A stretch of 6,420 nt of DNA from Nitrospirota bacterium (lineage in GTDB: Bacteria > Nitrospirota > Thermodesulfovibrionia > UBA6902): NCBI GenBank assembly GCA_024277515.1, contig JAJRVB010000302.1, positions 1 through 6,420 on the forward strand, read 5' to 3'. Under the pieces are notes generated by a model. The model ran no database searches, was not told where the DNA came from, and was given only the letters and a program-made list of their open reading frames with translations. Positions 1 to 5,462 of this stretch are shown here, piece after piece. The translations under genes and the position numbers were made by a program. How positions within the stretch are numbered: position 1 is the first letter of the stretch; every line of letters begins with the position of its first letter.

Positions 1-528
1 CTGGTGGACCTGGATCCCGCCACCCCGGGTATTGTTGACCCGATTGTGCTGACAGGCCAGAATCCGCAGTTTATGCGCTATGATTCCAAGCTCGGCAAGA
101 TTGTTGTCTCTGAGACCGGCAGCTATGGGTTCAATGACGGGGGGATCGAGACGGTTGATCCCGTGACATTCACTGCTGAGGGCTTTATTGTAGATGAAAA
201 TGCTCTCGGCGGGGATCTGGGTGACTTTGTCATTTCGGACGGGCTCAAGGGTTTTGCGGTAATCGGGTTTATGGATGCCAGCTTCAAGTTCTTCAACAAG
301 GTGGTCATCTTTGATGTAGCTGCCGGAACGAACCTGGGAGACCTGACAGGTGATCTGTCGTTCATCCCGTCTTTGGCGCTCGACAGCAGCAAACGTGTGC
401 TTGTGCCGGACCGCAGTGTGACCGCGCCGGGCATTCGCATCTACGACTCGTTAGCGGGCAGTGAAGTTACTTCTTCTCCTATTGATGTGGGCCTTCCGCC
501 CAATACTGTACTTATACTTTCGCAATAG
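1..528 (+). CDS. C-terminal part of a probable beta-propeller (YVTN/YncE-like) protein, 5' end outside window
   Basis: Frame 1 is open from the first base to TAA at 526-528, giving 175 residues that begin upstream of the window. A GTG at position 4 is in frame, but nothing marks it as a true start. The text alternates short hydrophobic strands with Gly/Asp turns and recurring units such as TVDPVTFTAEG, VVIFDVAAGT and RIYDSLAGSEV. This is typical of surface or periplasmic propeller proteins that report 'value, date, name' style strands. There are no Cys residues and no membrane segment in the visible part, and the last residues (NTVLILSQ) look like a closing strand. It ends just before a strong terminator, so it belongs to a transcription unit upstream of exbB. 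The fold is inferred from the strand pattern; the function and substrate are unknown. It could be a lipoprotein partner of a TonB-dependent uptake system, which only the missing N-terminus would show. Confidence 0.7.
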   Translation: MVDLDPATPGIVDPIVLTGQNPQFMRYDSKLGKIVVSETGSYGFNDGGIETVDPVTFTAEGFIVDENALGGDLGDFVISDGLKGFAVIGFMDASFKFFNKVVIFDVAAGTNLGDLTGDLSFIPSLALDSSKRVLVPDRSVTAPGIRIYDSLAGSEVTSSPIDVGLPPNTVLILSQ

Positions 529-538
529 GCAGATAAAT

Positions 539-575
539 GCAGGCCGGTGATGTTTCGGACCGGCCTGCGTTTTTT
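539..575 (+). terminator. Rho-independent terminator after the propeller gene
   Basis: The sequence GCAGGCCGGT at 539-548 pairs perfectly with ACCGGCCTGC at 559-568. This makes a 10-bp GC-rich stem with a 10-base loop, followed by six T residues at 570-575. It lies 11 bases after the TAA of the propeller gene and isolates that unit from the exbB operon. Confidence 0.92.
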
Positions 576-622
576 CCTGCTGAACTGCAGGGGCAGCCCT
601 GAGACCTGCACAAATACCTTCC

Positions 623-668
623 ATGACAATAAAATAAAAGAGGTATAAAATTAGAGACTGTATATAAT
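623..668 (+). promoter_or_regulatory. Candidate promoter region of the exbB-exbD-tonB operon
   Basis: Two weak sigma70-like options lie between the terminator and exbB. One is ATGACA at 623-628 with TATAAA at 644-649, whose 15-base spacer is shorter than ideal. The other is a perfect -10 hexamer TATAAT at 663-668 without a recognisable -35. The stretch 627-670 is markedly AT-rich. No convincing Fur box or other palindromic operator was seen, so iron or B12 control of this operon is not demonstrated. Confidence 0.3.
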
Positions 669-713
669 ATTCTCATCGCAGAATAGAATGAAAGCATGAA
701 TTGAGGTGATGCA

Positions 714-1343
714 ATGATTGAACTGTTTGAAAGCGGGGGGCCGGTGATGTATCCCCTCCTGGCCTGCTCTGTGATCGCGCTCGGTATTATTATTGAGAGG
801 GCCGTTTTCTGGCTGAGGATCGACATCAAGCGGAGTCAGCCCCTGGTTGAGGAAGTCCTTGAACTCTGCCGCGTTGGTGACTGGGACTCGGTGAAACAGA
901 AGACAGCGGGGTCTGAAAACTCCATTATCAAGATCCTGATCAGTGGTATCCTGCATCGTGATTTTTCGATGACCAAGGCGATGGAGGCTGCTGCCGCTGA
1001 TGAGATTCAGCGCATGCGCTCTAATATGGGCGTACTGGATACGATGATTACTGTCGCGCCTTTGCTGGGTATCTTCGGAACGGTGCTCGGCATCATCGTC
1101 TCTTTTGATATGCTCGGGACGTCCGGCATCGAGGACCCGCGGGCGGTAACAGCGGGAATCGCCCAGGCGCTTATCACTACAGCTGCCGGACTCGGGATCT
1201 CGATCCTCTCGGTGTTCCCCTATAATTACTTCAATACAAAGGTGGAAAATGCTGCCGGGCTTATTGAAAAATATGCGACCAGTCTGGAAATAGTTCATGA
1301 AAAACTCACCCGCTCACCTCTCCGGTCCCCAGAGGGAGAGTAA
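714..1343 (+). CDS. exbB: ExbB/TolQ/MotA-family proton-channel protein
   Basis: This 209-residue inner-membrane protein is expected to form, with ExbD, the proton-driven motor that energises TonB. Three membrane segments are visible, at about residues 10-35, 112-131 and 146-172. The second and third carry the family signatures: APLLGIFGTVLGIIVSF (115-131) and GIAQALITTAAGLGISILS (148-166), with the conserved small and Thr residues that line the proton path. The cytoplasmic loop (about 36-105) is helical and charged, as in ExbB/TolQ. The length is typical of short ExbB proteins. The ATG is supported by GAGGTGA at 703-709, four bases upstream. The stop TAA shares its last A with the ATG of exbD (TAATG), which implies translational coupling. 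The neighbouring tonB, rather than tolA, makes ExbB more likely than TolQ. Confidence 0.93.
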   Translation: MIELFESGGPVMYPLLACSVIALGIIIERAVFWLRIDIKRSQPLVEEVLELCRVGDWDSVKQKTAGSENSIIKILISGILHRDFSMTKAMEAAAADEIQRMRSNMGVLDTMITVAPLLGIFGTVLGIIVSFDMLGTSGIEDPRAVTAGIAQALITTAAGLGISILSVFPYNYFNTKVENAAGLIEKYATSLEIVHEKLTRSPLRSPEGE

Positions 1344-1750
1344 TGAAGATCAATCTGGAGATAAATCGTAAAGTCCGCATAGAGATGCTGCCGCTGATTG
1401 ATATTGTTTTTCTGCTGCTCGTATTTTTCATTTATGCGATGCTCTCCATGGCGGTTCACCGTGGATTGCCAGTGGACCTTCCTGAATCCCTGACAGCAGA
1501 TATAGATAAGCGGCTTATTCTGTCCGTCACGCTTGACGAGGATGGATCGCTCTATCTGGATAAAGAACCTGTCAGCCCTCAAGATTTGACTGACGTGCTT
1601 AAGGCCAGGACAAAGGACCGGGAGGAAGCGGGGGTATTACTGTTTGCAGACCGGTCGATTCAGTATCAGGCGCTTTTCCGGGTGCTGGACAGGATCAGGC
1701 TTGCCGGAATAAACCGGATATCACTGCAGGCCGATATTACACGGGAATAA
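1343..1750 (+). CDS. exbD: ExbD/TolR-family biopolymer transport protein
   Basis: This 135-residue partner of ExbB has one N-terminal membrane segment (about residues 14-36) and a small periplasmic domain. The segment contains MLPLIDIVFLLLVFF with Asp20, the protonatable residue that corresponds to Asp25 of E. coli ExbD and is essential for motor function in the family. The motif GLPVDLPES (41-49) follows the membrane segment. The C-terminal part, ADRSIQYQALFRVLDRIRLA (102-121) then GINRISLQ, is the canonical ExbD/TolR periplasmic fold. The start overlaps the exbB stop by one base, with a purine-rich GAGGGAGAG at 1332-1340 serving as ribosome binding site. The stop TAA overlaps the tonB start in the same TAATG fashion. 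The protein should form an inner-membrane complex with the products of the genes on both sides. Confidence 0.94.
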   Translation: MKINLEINRKVRIEMLPLIDIVFLLLVFFIYAMLSMAVHRGLPVDLPESLTADIDKRLILSVTLDEDGSLYLDKEPVSPQDLTDVLKARTKDREEAGVLLFADRSIQYQALFRVLDRIRLAGINRISLQADITRE

Positions 1751-2508
1751 TGAAACGGTTATGGCTCGCCTTTTTACTTTCCACAGGTATCCATGCCTCG
1801 CTTTTCTATATGGATGCCGGCTGGCTCAGGACGCAGCGGCCCGCAGGCCGGATTCCTGATCGCATTACAATTTCCCTTGAGGCCTTAAGACCGGTCGCTT
1901 CGGTCAGGACAGAGACAGGGCCGCCTGTAAAAGCGGCAAAACCTCAACTAAAAAAGACTGAAGTCCGGAAACCGGCTCTGCCGCCGGCACCCCCCAAGTC
2001 GGTAGTGACGAAAAAACATGAGGAGGAAAAAGAGGTTTATCAGGAGGAGGCCATACCAGCAAAAGATAGTGAAAAGGTGACAGAAACTAATCAGACCGCG
2101 GAAAGCAGGGCAGATGCCATCAGAGACATGCCCGATGAACCGCTTAACCCGCAGCAGGAGGGTCCGGATTATCCGTCACTGAATACGTCCGTGATCAGCG
2201 GGGATTATGAATCAGGACCGGAAAGCCTGATCCCGGCAAGGCCCATGTACCTGAAAAATCCGCCGCCCCATTACCCCAAACGTGCACGCAGGAAGGGTTA
2301 TGAAGGGACAGTGATCCTTGAGGTCCTGGTGGATGAAAGAGGCTCTGTTGATGAGATAAGGGTTTTCAAAACCAGCGGGTATGATCTCCTGGATGAATCA
2401 GCAGTATCGTCGGTATACAAATGGGCCTTTGAGCCGGGGACAAGAGGCGGGTTTGTCAAAAAGATGTGGGTCAGGGTGCCGATCCGTTTTAAGCTTACTT
2501 CCAAATAA
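1750..2508 (+). CDS. tonB: TonB energy-transducing protein
   Basis: This 252-residue protein is expected to span the periplasm and pass proton-motive energy from ExbBD to outer-membrane receptors. Its N-terminal membrane anchor contains Ser11 and His15 (STGIH), the SxxxH pattern important for coupling to ExbB/D. Residues about 55-165 form a Pro/Lys/Glu-rich linker (e.g. ALPPAPPKSVVTKK, HEEEKEVYQEE). The C-terminal domain (about 166-250) has the conserved YP (175-176), then KGYEGTVILEVLVDERGSV, the 'SGYDLLDESA' helix and a final VRVPIRFKL strand, which are classic TonB_C features. The gene starts in the exbD stop (TAATG) and ends one base before the stop of the convergent binding-protein/CbiZ gene. 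The location suggests a TonB dedicated to a corrinoid or siderophore receptor encoded elsewhere; that assignment is inference. Confidence 0.93.
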   Translation: MKRLWLAFLLSTGIHASLFYMDAGWLRTQRPAGRIPDRITISLEALRPVASVRTETGPPVKAAKPQLKKTEVRKPALPPAPPKSVVTKKHEEEKEVYQEEAIPAKDSEKVTETNQTAESRADAIRDMPDEPLNPQQEGPDYPSLNTSVISGDYESGPESLIPARPMYLKNPPPHYPKRARRKGYEGTVILEVLVDERGSVDEIRVFKTSGYDLLDESAVSSVYKWAFEPGTRGGFVKKMWVRVPIRFKLTSK

Positions 2509-2509
2509 A

Positions 2510-4519
2510 TCATCTTTTGTGATGAAGTCCGTTAAGCAAGGCGTTGAAGGACATCTTCAGTACTTCAGGCATACCTTCCCGGTCCACAAAACCGATCATC
2601 TCATCTATCTCCCGCCCTGCTATCTTTTCGGCCATCCGTCTGCACCATAGATCAAAGGAATTCAGATCAGAAATTGTTCCCCGTTCGTATGCATCACTGA
2701 TTGCAAAGGAGGACTTTATGAATGAAGTATATGCCGGAACAAGCATGAGCTCTTCCATGGATGTGATGAGTGTATGTTTGTTGAGGTTTGGAAATTTATC
2801 ATTGCTGATTAATGCGGACATCTTGATCTTCCGCTCCTTTAATCTCTCAAAAATACTCCTGCCGGGTCTGATGGCATTTTGCAGATAAACCGCTTCCTTT
2901 ACACCGGCATAGACCGCCCTGGCAATAAGCTCCCCGGTTTTTGAGTGGCCGCCGGTATTGTCGATTGATGCCCCGCTTCCCTCTACCACTATTATATTGT
3001 CAGTCCCGGTGCCTGTTGCCTGAAAACGGAACGGCTGCTGACTGCTCCGGATATCGAGGTCCTCCATGGCCGCTGTCTTTGCCTCGGTCGCGCTTATGAT
3101 CGCCCTTGTCATGGCCCGCGGGGAGAGACGGGTGTTGCTCAGGATGATTATGTTTATGGTGCCGGGCTCATAAAATCTCCCCTCATCTACTGACATGCGC
3201 ACTGCATTTGAACTGACCCCTGCTGTCACGAGCGCGTACACGATTATCTCTCTGAAAGATTCCTTTTTAACAGAGAGGTTGTCCATATTTGCGCCGGTAA
3301 AAAGGAAACTGCTCTCTTCCCAGGATTTTTCTATGGTTCTGTAAACTTCCTTTCTGATCCCTTCCAGGCTGCTCATCTCTGCGGAACTCCAGTTCTGCGG
3401 CGGCATATAATGGTTGCCCACTGAAGTGATCCCTCTCCGCTCCCCCTCGAGAGTGGAGACAACACGCATTGGTTCCCTGAAATCCAGGATGAGGCTCTTG
3501 TTCTCAAAGTCGCTTATGTAACTGTGATCAACACGCGCATCAGCGATGTAGTCCAGGTCTATATGGATCTTTTCCGATCTGAAGACTCCTTCGCTGATAA
3601 CCAGGTTTTCTTTTTTGAAGAATGCATCTGCGTACATCCTTGAAGAGAGCCATGATACGAAAAAGCCCGCATTGACCGAAGCCCGGCAGGTCAGGTTACA
3701 GGGGAAATAGAAAATCTTTCCCTCTTTAACCGCCTCAACATCTTTCCAGCCGGGTTCATTACGGATGATTCTCAGTGCTTCGTTGTCCCTGTTGCACGCG
3801 TATATTACCTGGGGATTGAAACTCAGCCACTCCTCTTTTGTAACAGGTACGATATTTCCGTTCTTGTTCAAGACCGGCGGGATACCGCCTGCTGCCCTGA
3901 CATATGCATTCTGAAACGAGTCATCACCCGGCACCATGACATTGTCGGTCCCCATGAGCCTGACGGTCCTCTTCTTTGATAATCGGGGGACTGATTTGAC
4001 CTTGGCTGCAATGGTGCTGAGCTCCTTTCTGATTGTTTTAATGGTCTGGAGTGCCTCATCTTCTTTATGAAATATCTTGCCGATAATCGAGATATTGTCG
4101 TATATGTCCTGGATAGAATGCGCGTTCAGCTCAATGATCACGGCCTTTCCCCTTAAATGATCTCTTACCTCATCATGCAGACTCGAGAGAAAGATCATGT
4201 CAGGATCAGCCCCCTTTATCTTTTCAAGAGACGGGCTGAAGAATCCGCCCATGATCTTACGGGTCGTGATGCCGGGAGGAAGCGTGTCATGGTATGTTAT
4301 CCCCATGAGTGTGCTGTCTGCTTTAAGCTTGAATATTATCTCGGTGATGGCAGGGACAAGAGAGACGACCCTTGCAGGTTTTTCTTTGATCTCAATCCTG
4401 GCGCCGCTGCTGTCCGTGAAGGTAAGGCCGCCGGAATAAGCGTGTGCCTGGGAAAGACTACCGGCTATGGTAAGTGCGGCCAGTGCAAGTACTAAAAATA
4501 TGTTCTGTATTGGTTTCAA
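2510..4519 (-). CDS. cbiZ: Exported BtuF-like binding protein fused to CbiZ-type adenosylcobinamide amidohydrolase
   Basis: This 669-residue protein has two recognisable domains. Residues 1-27 form a Sec signal peptide (hydrophobic core IFLVLALAALTIAG, cleavage after AHA) with no lipobox Cys. Residues about 31-305 match the periplasmic binding-protein family of BtuF/FepB: ARVVSLVPAITEIIF (49-63), DPDMIFLSS (105-113) and GWKDVEAVKEGKIFYFP (257-273). Residues about 340-548 match CbiZ, which hydrolyses the amide of adenosylcobinamide to adenosylcobyric acid in corrinoid salvage. The signatures are AVRMSVDEG (439-447), PGTINIIIL (452-460), AIISATEAKTAAMEDL (473-488), ATGTGTDNIIVVEG (501-514) and NTGGHSKTGELIARAVYAGV (521-540). 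Residues 549-669 are an extra, mostly helical tail. The start is TTG, the only sensible one: GAGGGG lies four bases upstream, the signal peptide follows directly, and the first in-frame ATG is inside the binding domain (Met72). Known: CbiZ in cobamide remodelling. Inferred: activity in the periplasm. Confidence 0.9.
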   Translation of the reverse strand: MKPIQNIFLVLALAALTIAGSLSQAHAYSGGLTFTDSSGARIEIKEKPARVVSLVPAITEIIFKLKADSTLMGITYHDTLPPGITTRKIMGGFFSPSLEKIKGADPDMIFLSSLHDEVRDHLRGKAVIIELNAHSIQDIYDNISIIGKIFHKEDEALQTIKTIRKELSTIAAKVKSVPRLSKKRTVRLMGTDNVMVPGDDSFQNAYVRAAGGIPPVLNKNGNIVPVTKEEWLSFNPQVIYACNRDNEALRIIRNEPGWKDVEAVKEGKIFYFPCNLTCRASVNAGFFVSWLSSRMYADAFFKKENLVISEGVFRSEKIHIDLDYIADARVDHSYISDFENKSLILDFREPMRVVSTLEGERRGITSVGNHYMPPQNWSSAEMSSLEGIRKEVYRTIEKSWEESSFLFTGANMDNLSVKKESFREIIVYALVTAGVSSNAVRMSVDEGRFYEPGTINIIILSNTRLSPRAMTRAIISATEAKTAAMEDLDIRSSQQPFRFQATGTGTDNIIVVEGSGASIDNTGGHSKTGELIARAVYAGVKEAVYLQNAIRPGRSIFERLKERKIKMSALISNDKFPNLNKHTLITSMEELMLVPAYTSFIKSSFAISDAYERGTISDLNSFDLWCRRMAEKIAGREIDEMIGFVDREGMPEVLKMSFNALLNGLHHKR

Positions 4520-4523
4520 TTTT

Positions 4524-4529
4524 CCCCTC
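4524..4529 (-). promoter_or_regulatory. Shine-Dalgarno GAGGGG that fixes the TTG start of the BtuF-CbiZ gene
   Basis: Read on the - strand, GAGGGG is followed by AAAA and then TTG at 4519-4517. It is the only strong ribosome binding site near the 5' end of the reading frame and it lies immediately before the signal-peptide coding sequence, so the TTG is preferred over any internal ATG. Confidence 0.75.
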
Positions 4530-4544
4530 GAGATGTTATCAGAT

Positions 4545-4624
4545 GGAAGTGGCTTCCGGCTCAGGTCATTGCGACTTGTTTCCGAGGCAACCTGCTCACC
4601 TGCCTTCCCGGTGGAACAGTTTGC
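4545..4624 (-). promoter_or_regulatory. Structured leader of the BtuF-CbiZ gene with cobalamin-riboswitch-like fragments
   Basis: On the - strand the leader carries, in order, GCAAACTGT (4624-4616), CCGGGAAGGC (4611-4602), AAGTCGCAATGACCTG (4577-4562) and a perfect small hairpin GGAAG-CCA-CTTCC (4557-4545). The first three resemble, in the same order, the ACUGU, GGGAAGGC and B12-box (AGYCAGGAGACCUGCC) blocks of the 3' half of the cobalamin riboswitch. The full B12 box, the GCCACUG arm and the 5' half are not there. The spacing is also far shorter than in a normal riboswitch. This may be a reduced or decayed B12-sensing leader, or chance similarity; the hairpin alone could affect access to the ribosome binding site. 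Confidence 0.28.
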
Positions 4625-4643
4625 AGTTGACAGGCGCAGGCAT

Positions 4644-4673
4644 ATAAAAACATATTCATTTTCTGGATGTCAA
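4644..4673 (-). promoter_or_regulatory. Probable sigma70-type promoter of the BtuF-CbiZ gene
   Basis: On the - strand a perfect -35 hexamer TTGACA (4673-4668) is followed, after 18 bases, by TTTTAT (4649-4644), which matches four of six -10 positions. Transcription would start near 4637, giving a leader of about 118 bases before the TTG start codon. The run TTTTTATAT makes the exact -10 register uncertain by a base or two. Confidence 0.5.
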
Positions 4674-4752
4674 GGTTCAGCTGAAATCTGGAGAGGATAC
4701 GCTGCCAATGATTCGGCGGTAAAACTCCAGGAAGTAAAAATTCTGCAATGAA

Positions 4753-4875
4753 ATGGGCAAGAAAAGGGAATGGAAAGAGCTTAATAAGGAATTTTCAAGG
4801 GGGATAGAATTTCAGGTGATTGATGAAGATGAGTGGAAGAGCAGGGTTAGTGAGATGTTTGAAGTATATGAATAG
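4753..4875 (+). CDS. Small hypothetical ORF, 40 residues
   Basis: An ATG at 4753 opens a 40-codon frame ending in TAG at 4873-4875. The product is rich in Lys, Glu, Asp and Trp: it begins MGKKREWKELNKEFSRGIEF and continues QVIDEDEWKSRVSEMFEVYE. The regular charged/hydrophobic alternation looks more protein-like than random intergenic sequence. No family is recognised. The only purine-rich site (GGAAG at 4730-4734) is 18 bases upstream, too far for good initiation, and an in-frame TAA at 4735 rules out an earlier start. It could be a real small protein, the remaining C-terminus of a decayed gene, or chance. No terminator follows it. Confidence 0.3.
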   Translation: MGKKREWKELNKEFSRGIEFQVIDEDEWKSRVSEMFEVYE

Positions 4876-4977
4876 CAAGCGAATGTTGTTAGCCCCGGGG
4901 GAAAACCATATAAGATTAAACTTACATATTAGTCCAATGAGAATTTATTAAAGTCATCTCAGTTCTATACCGAACAG

Positions 4978-5045
4978 TATAATATAAGTTGATTGTTATC
5001 ATATGATAACAATATTTGCTTTTTAATAAAGATTATGCTTATACT
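4978..5045 (+). promoter_or_regulatory. Candidate promoter elements of the toxin-antitoxin-chaperone operon
   Basis: A perfect TATAAT lies at 4978-4983, upstream of the palindrome, without a clear -35. A second option is TTGCTT at 5016-5021 with TATACT at 5040-5045, spaced by 18 bases. In the first case the palindrome would cover the transcription start; in the second it would lie just upstream of the -35. Either position suits repression by the HTH antitoxin. A third element, an extended -10 TGGTATACT at 5081-5089, would give a nearly leaderless transcript at the GTG at 5097. Which is used cannot be decided by eye. Confidence 0.4.
4992..5013. promoter_or_regulatory. 22-bp perfect palindrome, probable autoregulatory operator of the TAC operon
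   Basis: The half-site ATTGTTATCAT (4992-5002) is followed directly by its exact reverse complement ATGATAACAAT (5003-5013), with no central spacer. Perfect symmetry over 11 bases per arm fits a site for a dimeric HTH protein. MqsA-type and HigA-type antitoxins are known to repress their own operons through such palindromes upstream of the toxin gene, so the downstream antitoxin is the likely ligand. The sequence itself only shows the symmetry and the location. Confidence 0.8.
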
Positions 5046-5096
5046 GTTCACAATTCCACAAATGCCGGTAAAGAACATTATGGTATACTACCTTCC

Positions 5097-5450
5097 GTGG
5101 CTGGGGCAAAAAAGGCTGAAATCGAGAAATTTCTCAAAGAATTTAAACGGGTTTGGGACGGCAGGGTCATCGACCGTCTCAATGATAAGAACGATATTGC
5201 CTTGACTGTCTTGGGCATTACGCCAAACCAGAGGGCAGATGAGATAAGAAATCTCACTTATAAGAACTATTTCAACGGACCAAGTCCGGACCGTGCCGGG
5301 AAACCCGGTGACTGGTGGGAATTTGGAATGAAGTTGATGCAAGAAGAGCTTTATATTAAATTAAAAACGTATAAGATCAAGGGAAATAAAAGGGTAAAAT
5401 GCATGTCCTTTCACATTGCAGAGAGGCCTATCAAATATCCTTTCAGATGA
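5097..5450 (+). CDS. Toxin of the TAC module, MqsR-like
   Basis: From GTG at 5097 the product has 117 residues; the frame extends back to a TTG at 5016 (144 residues). The GTG is preferred because the upstream part overlaps the operator and promoter repeats, and because the helical start AKKAEIEKFLKEFKRVWDG then falls at the N-terminus. Neither start has a good ribosome binding site. Recognisable blocks are ALTVLGITPNQRADEIRNL, YFNGPSPDRAGKPGDWWEFG, EELYIKLKTYKI and the ending CMSFHIAERPIKYPFR. The last blocks recall the 'YIKL ... SF(K/H)' core of MqsR/RelE-fold RNase toxins. The gene sits 12 bases before an MqsA/YgiT-like antitoxin, in the toxin-first order of mqsRA. The role as an mRNA-cleaving toxin is inferred from context and these motifs; no catalytic residue was assigned. 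A different RelE-superfamily toxin remains possible. Confidence 0.72.
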   Translation: MAGAKKAEIEKFLKEFKRVWDGRVIDRLNDKNDIALTVLGITPNQRADEIRNLTYKNYFNGPSPDRAGKPGDWWEFGMKLMQEELYIKLKTYKIKGNKRVKCMSFHIAERPIKYPFR

Positions 5451-5462
5451 CAGGGAGATATA

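Larger units (their letters stand above)
4972..5049. repeat. 11-bp inverted repeat flanking the operator palindrome
   Basis: GAACAGTATAA at 4972-4982 is the exact reverse complement of TTATACTGTTC at 5039-5049. The arms are separated by 56 bases and enclose the 22-bp palindrome, slightly off-centre. Each arm contains a -10-like hexamer: TATACT on the + strand at 5040-5045, and the mirror TATACT on the - strand at 4981-4976. This could be a second set of regulator half-sites or a pair of facing promoters. It was found by reading and has not been tested for chance occurrence in AT-rich DNA. Confidence 0.6.
4876..5096 (+). other. AT-rich regulatory intergenic region before the TAC module
   Basis: No protein gene is supported here. 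The stretch is clearly more AT-rich than the exbB-tonB part of the window. It holds a GC-rich patch (CCCCGGGG, 4893-4900) without a T-run, a 22-bp palindrome, a surrounding inverted repeat, and several candidate -10 elements, described separately. The frame of the downstream toxin is open back to a TTG at 5016, but this upstream part (5016-5096) has no ribosome binding site and overlaps the regulatory repeats, so it is treated here as non-coding. Confidence 0.5.

Noticed and set aside
620..713. Search for a Fur box before exbB
   Set aside because: The region is AT-rich but shows no GATAAT-type hexamer array or palindrome; the only strong palindrome of similar look, at 4992-5013, belongs to the TAC operon and is spaced unlike a Fur box.
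651..1298. 215-codon open frame on the - strand opposite exbB
   Set aside because: It is a shadow of the exbB coding sequence; its translation is rich in His, Arg and Asp without any family pattern, whereas the + strand product is a clear ExbB.
4691..4706. B12-box-like GAGAGGATACGCTGCC on the + strand
   Set aside because: It has an extra base relative to the consensus, no upstream riboswitch blocks on that strand, and no B12-related gene downstream on the + strand.
4467..4751. 94-codon + strand frame across the 5' end of the BtuF-CbiZ gene and its leader
   Set aside because: It overlaps the signal-peptide region antisense and the promoter/leader, has no ribosome binding site, and its product shows no domain-like pattern.
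4886..4905. GC-rich CCCCGGGG patch as a terminator for the small ORF
   Set aside because: The palindrome has no loop and is followed by A residues rather than a T-run on either strand, so it does not look like an intrinsic terminator.
4993..5205. 70-codon + strand frame starting in the palindrome
   Set aside because: It begins inside the operator and overlaps the toxin gene in another frame; the toxin frame carries the recognisable motifs and the longer reading frame.
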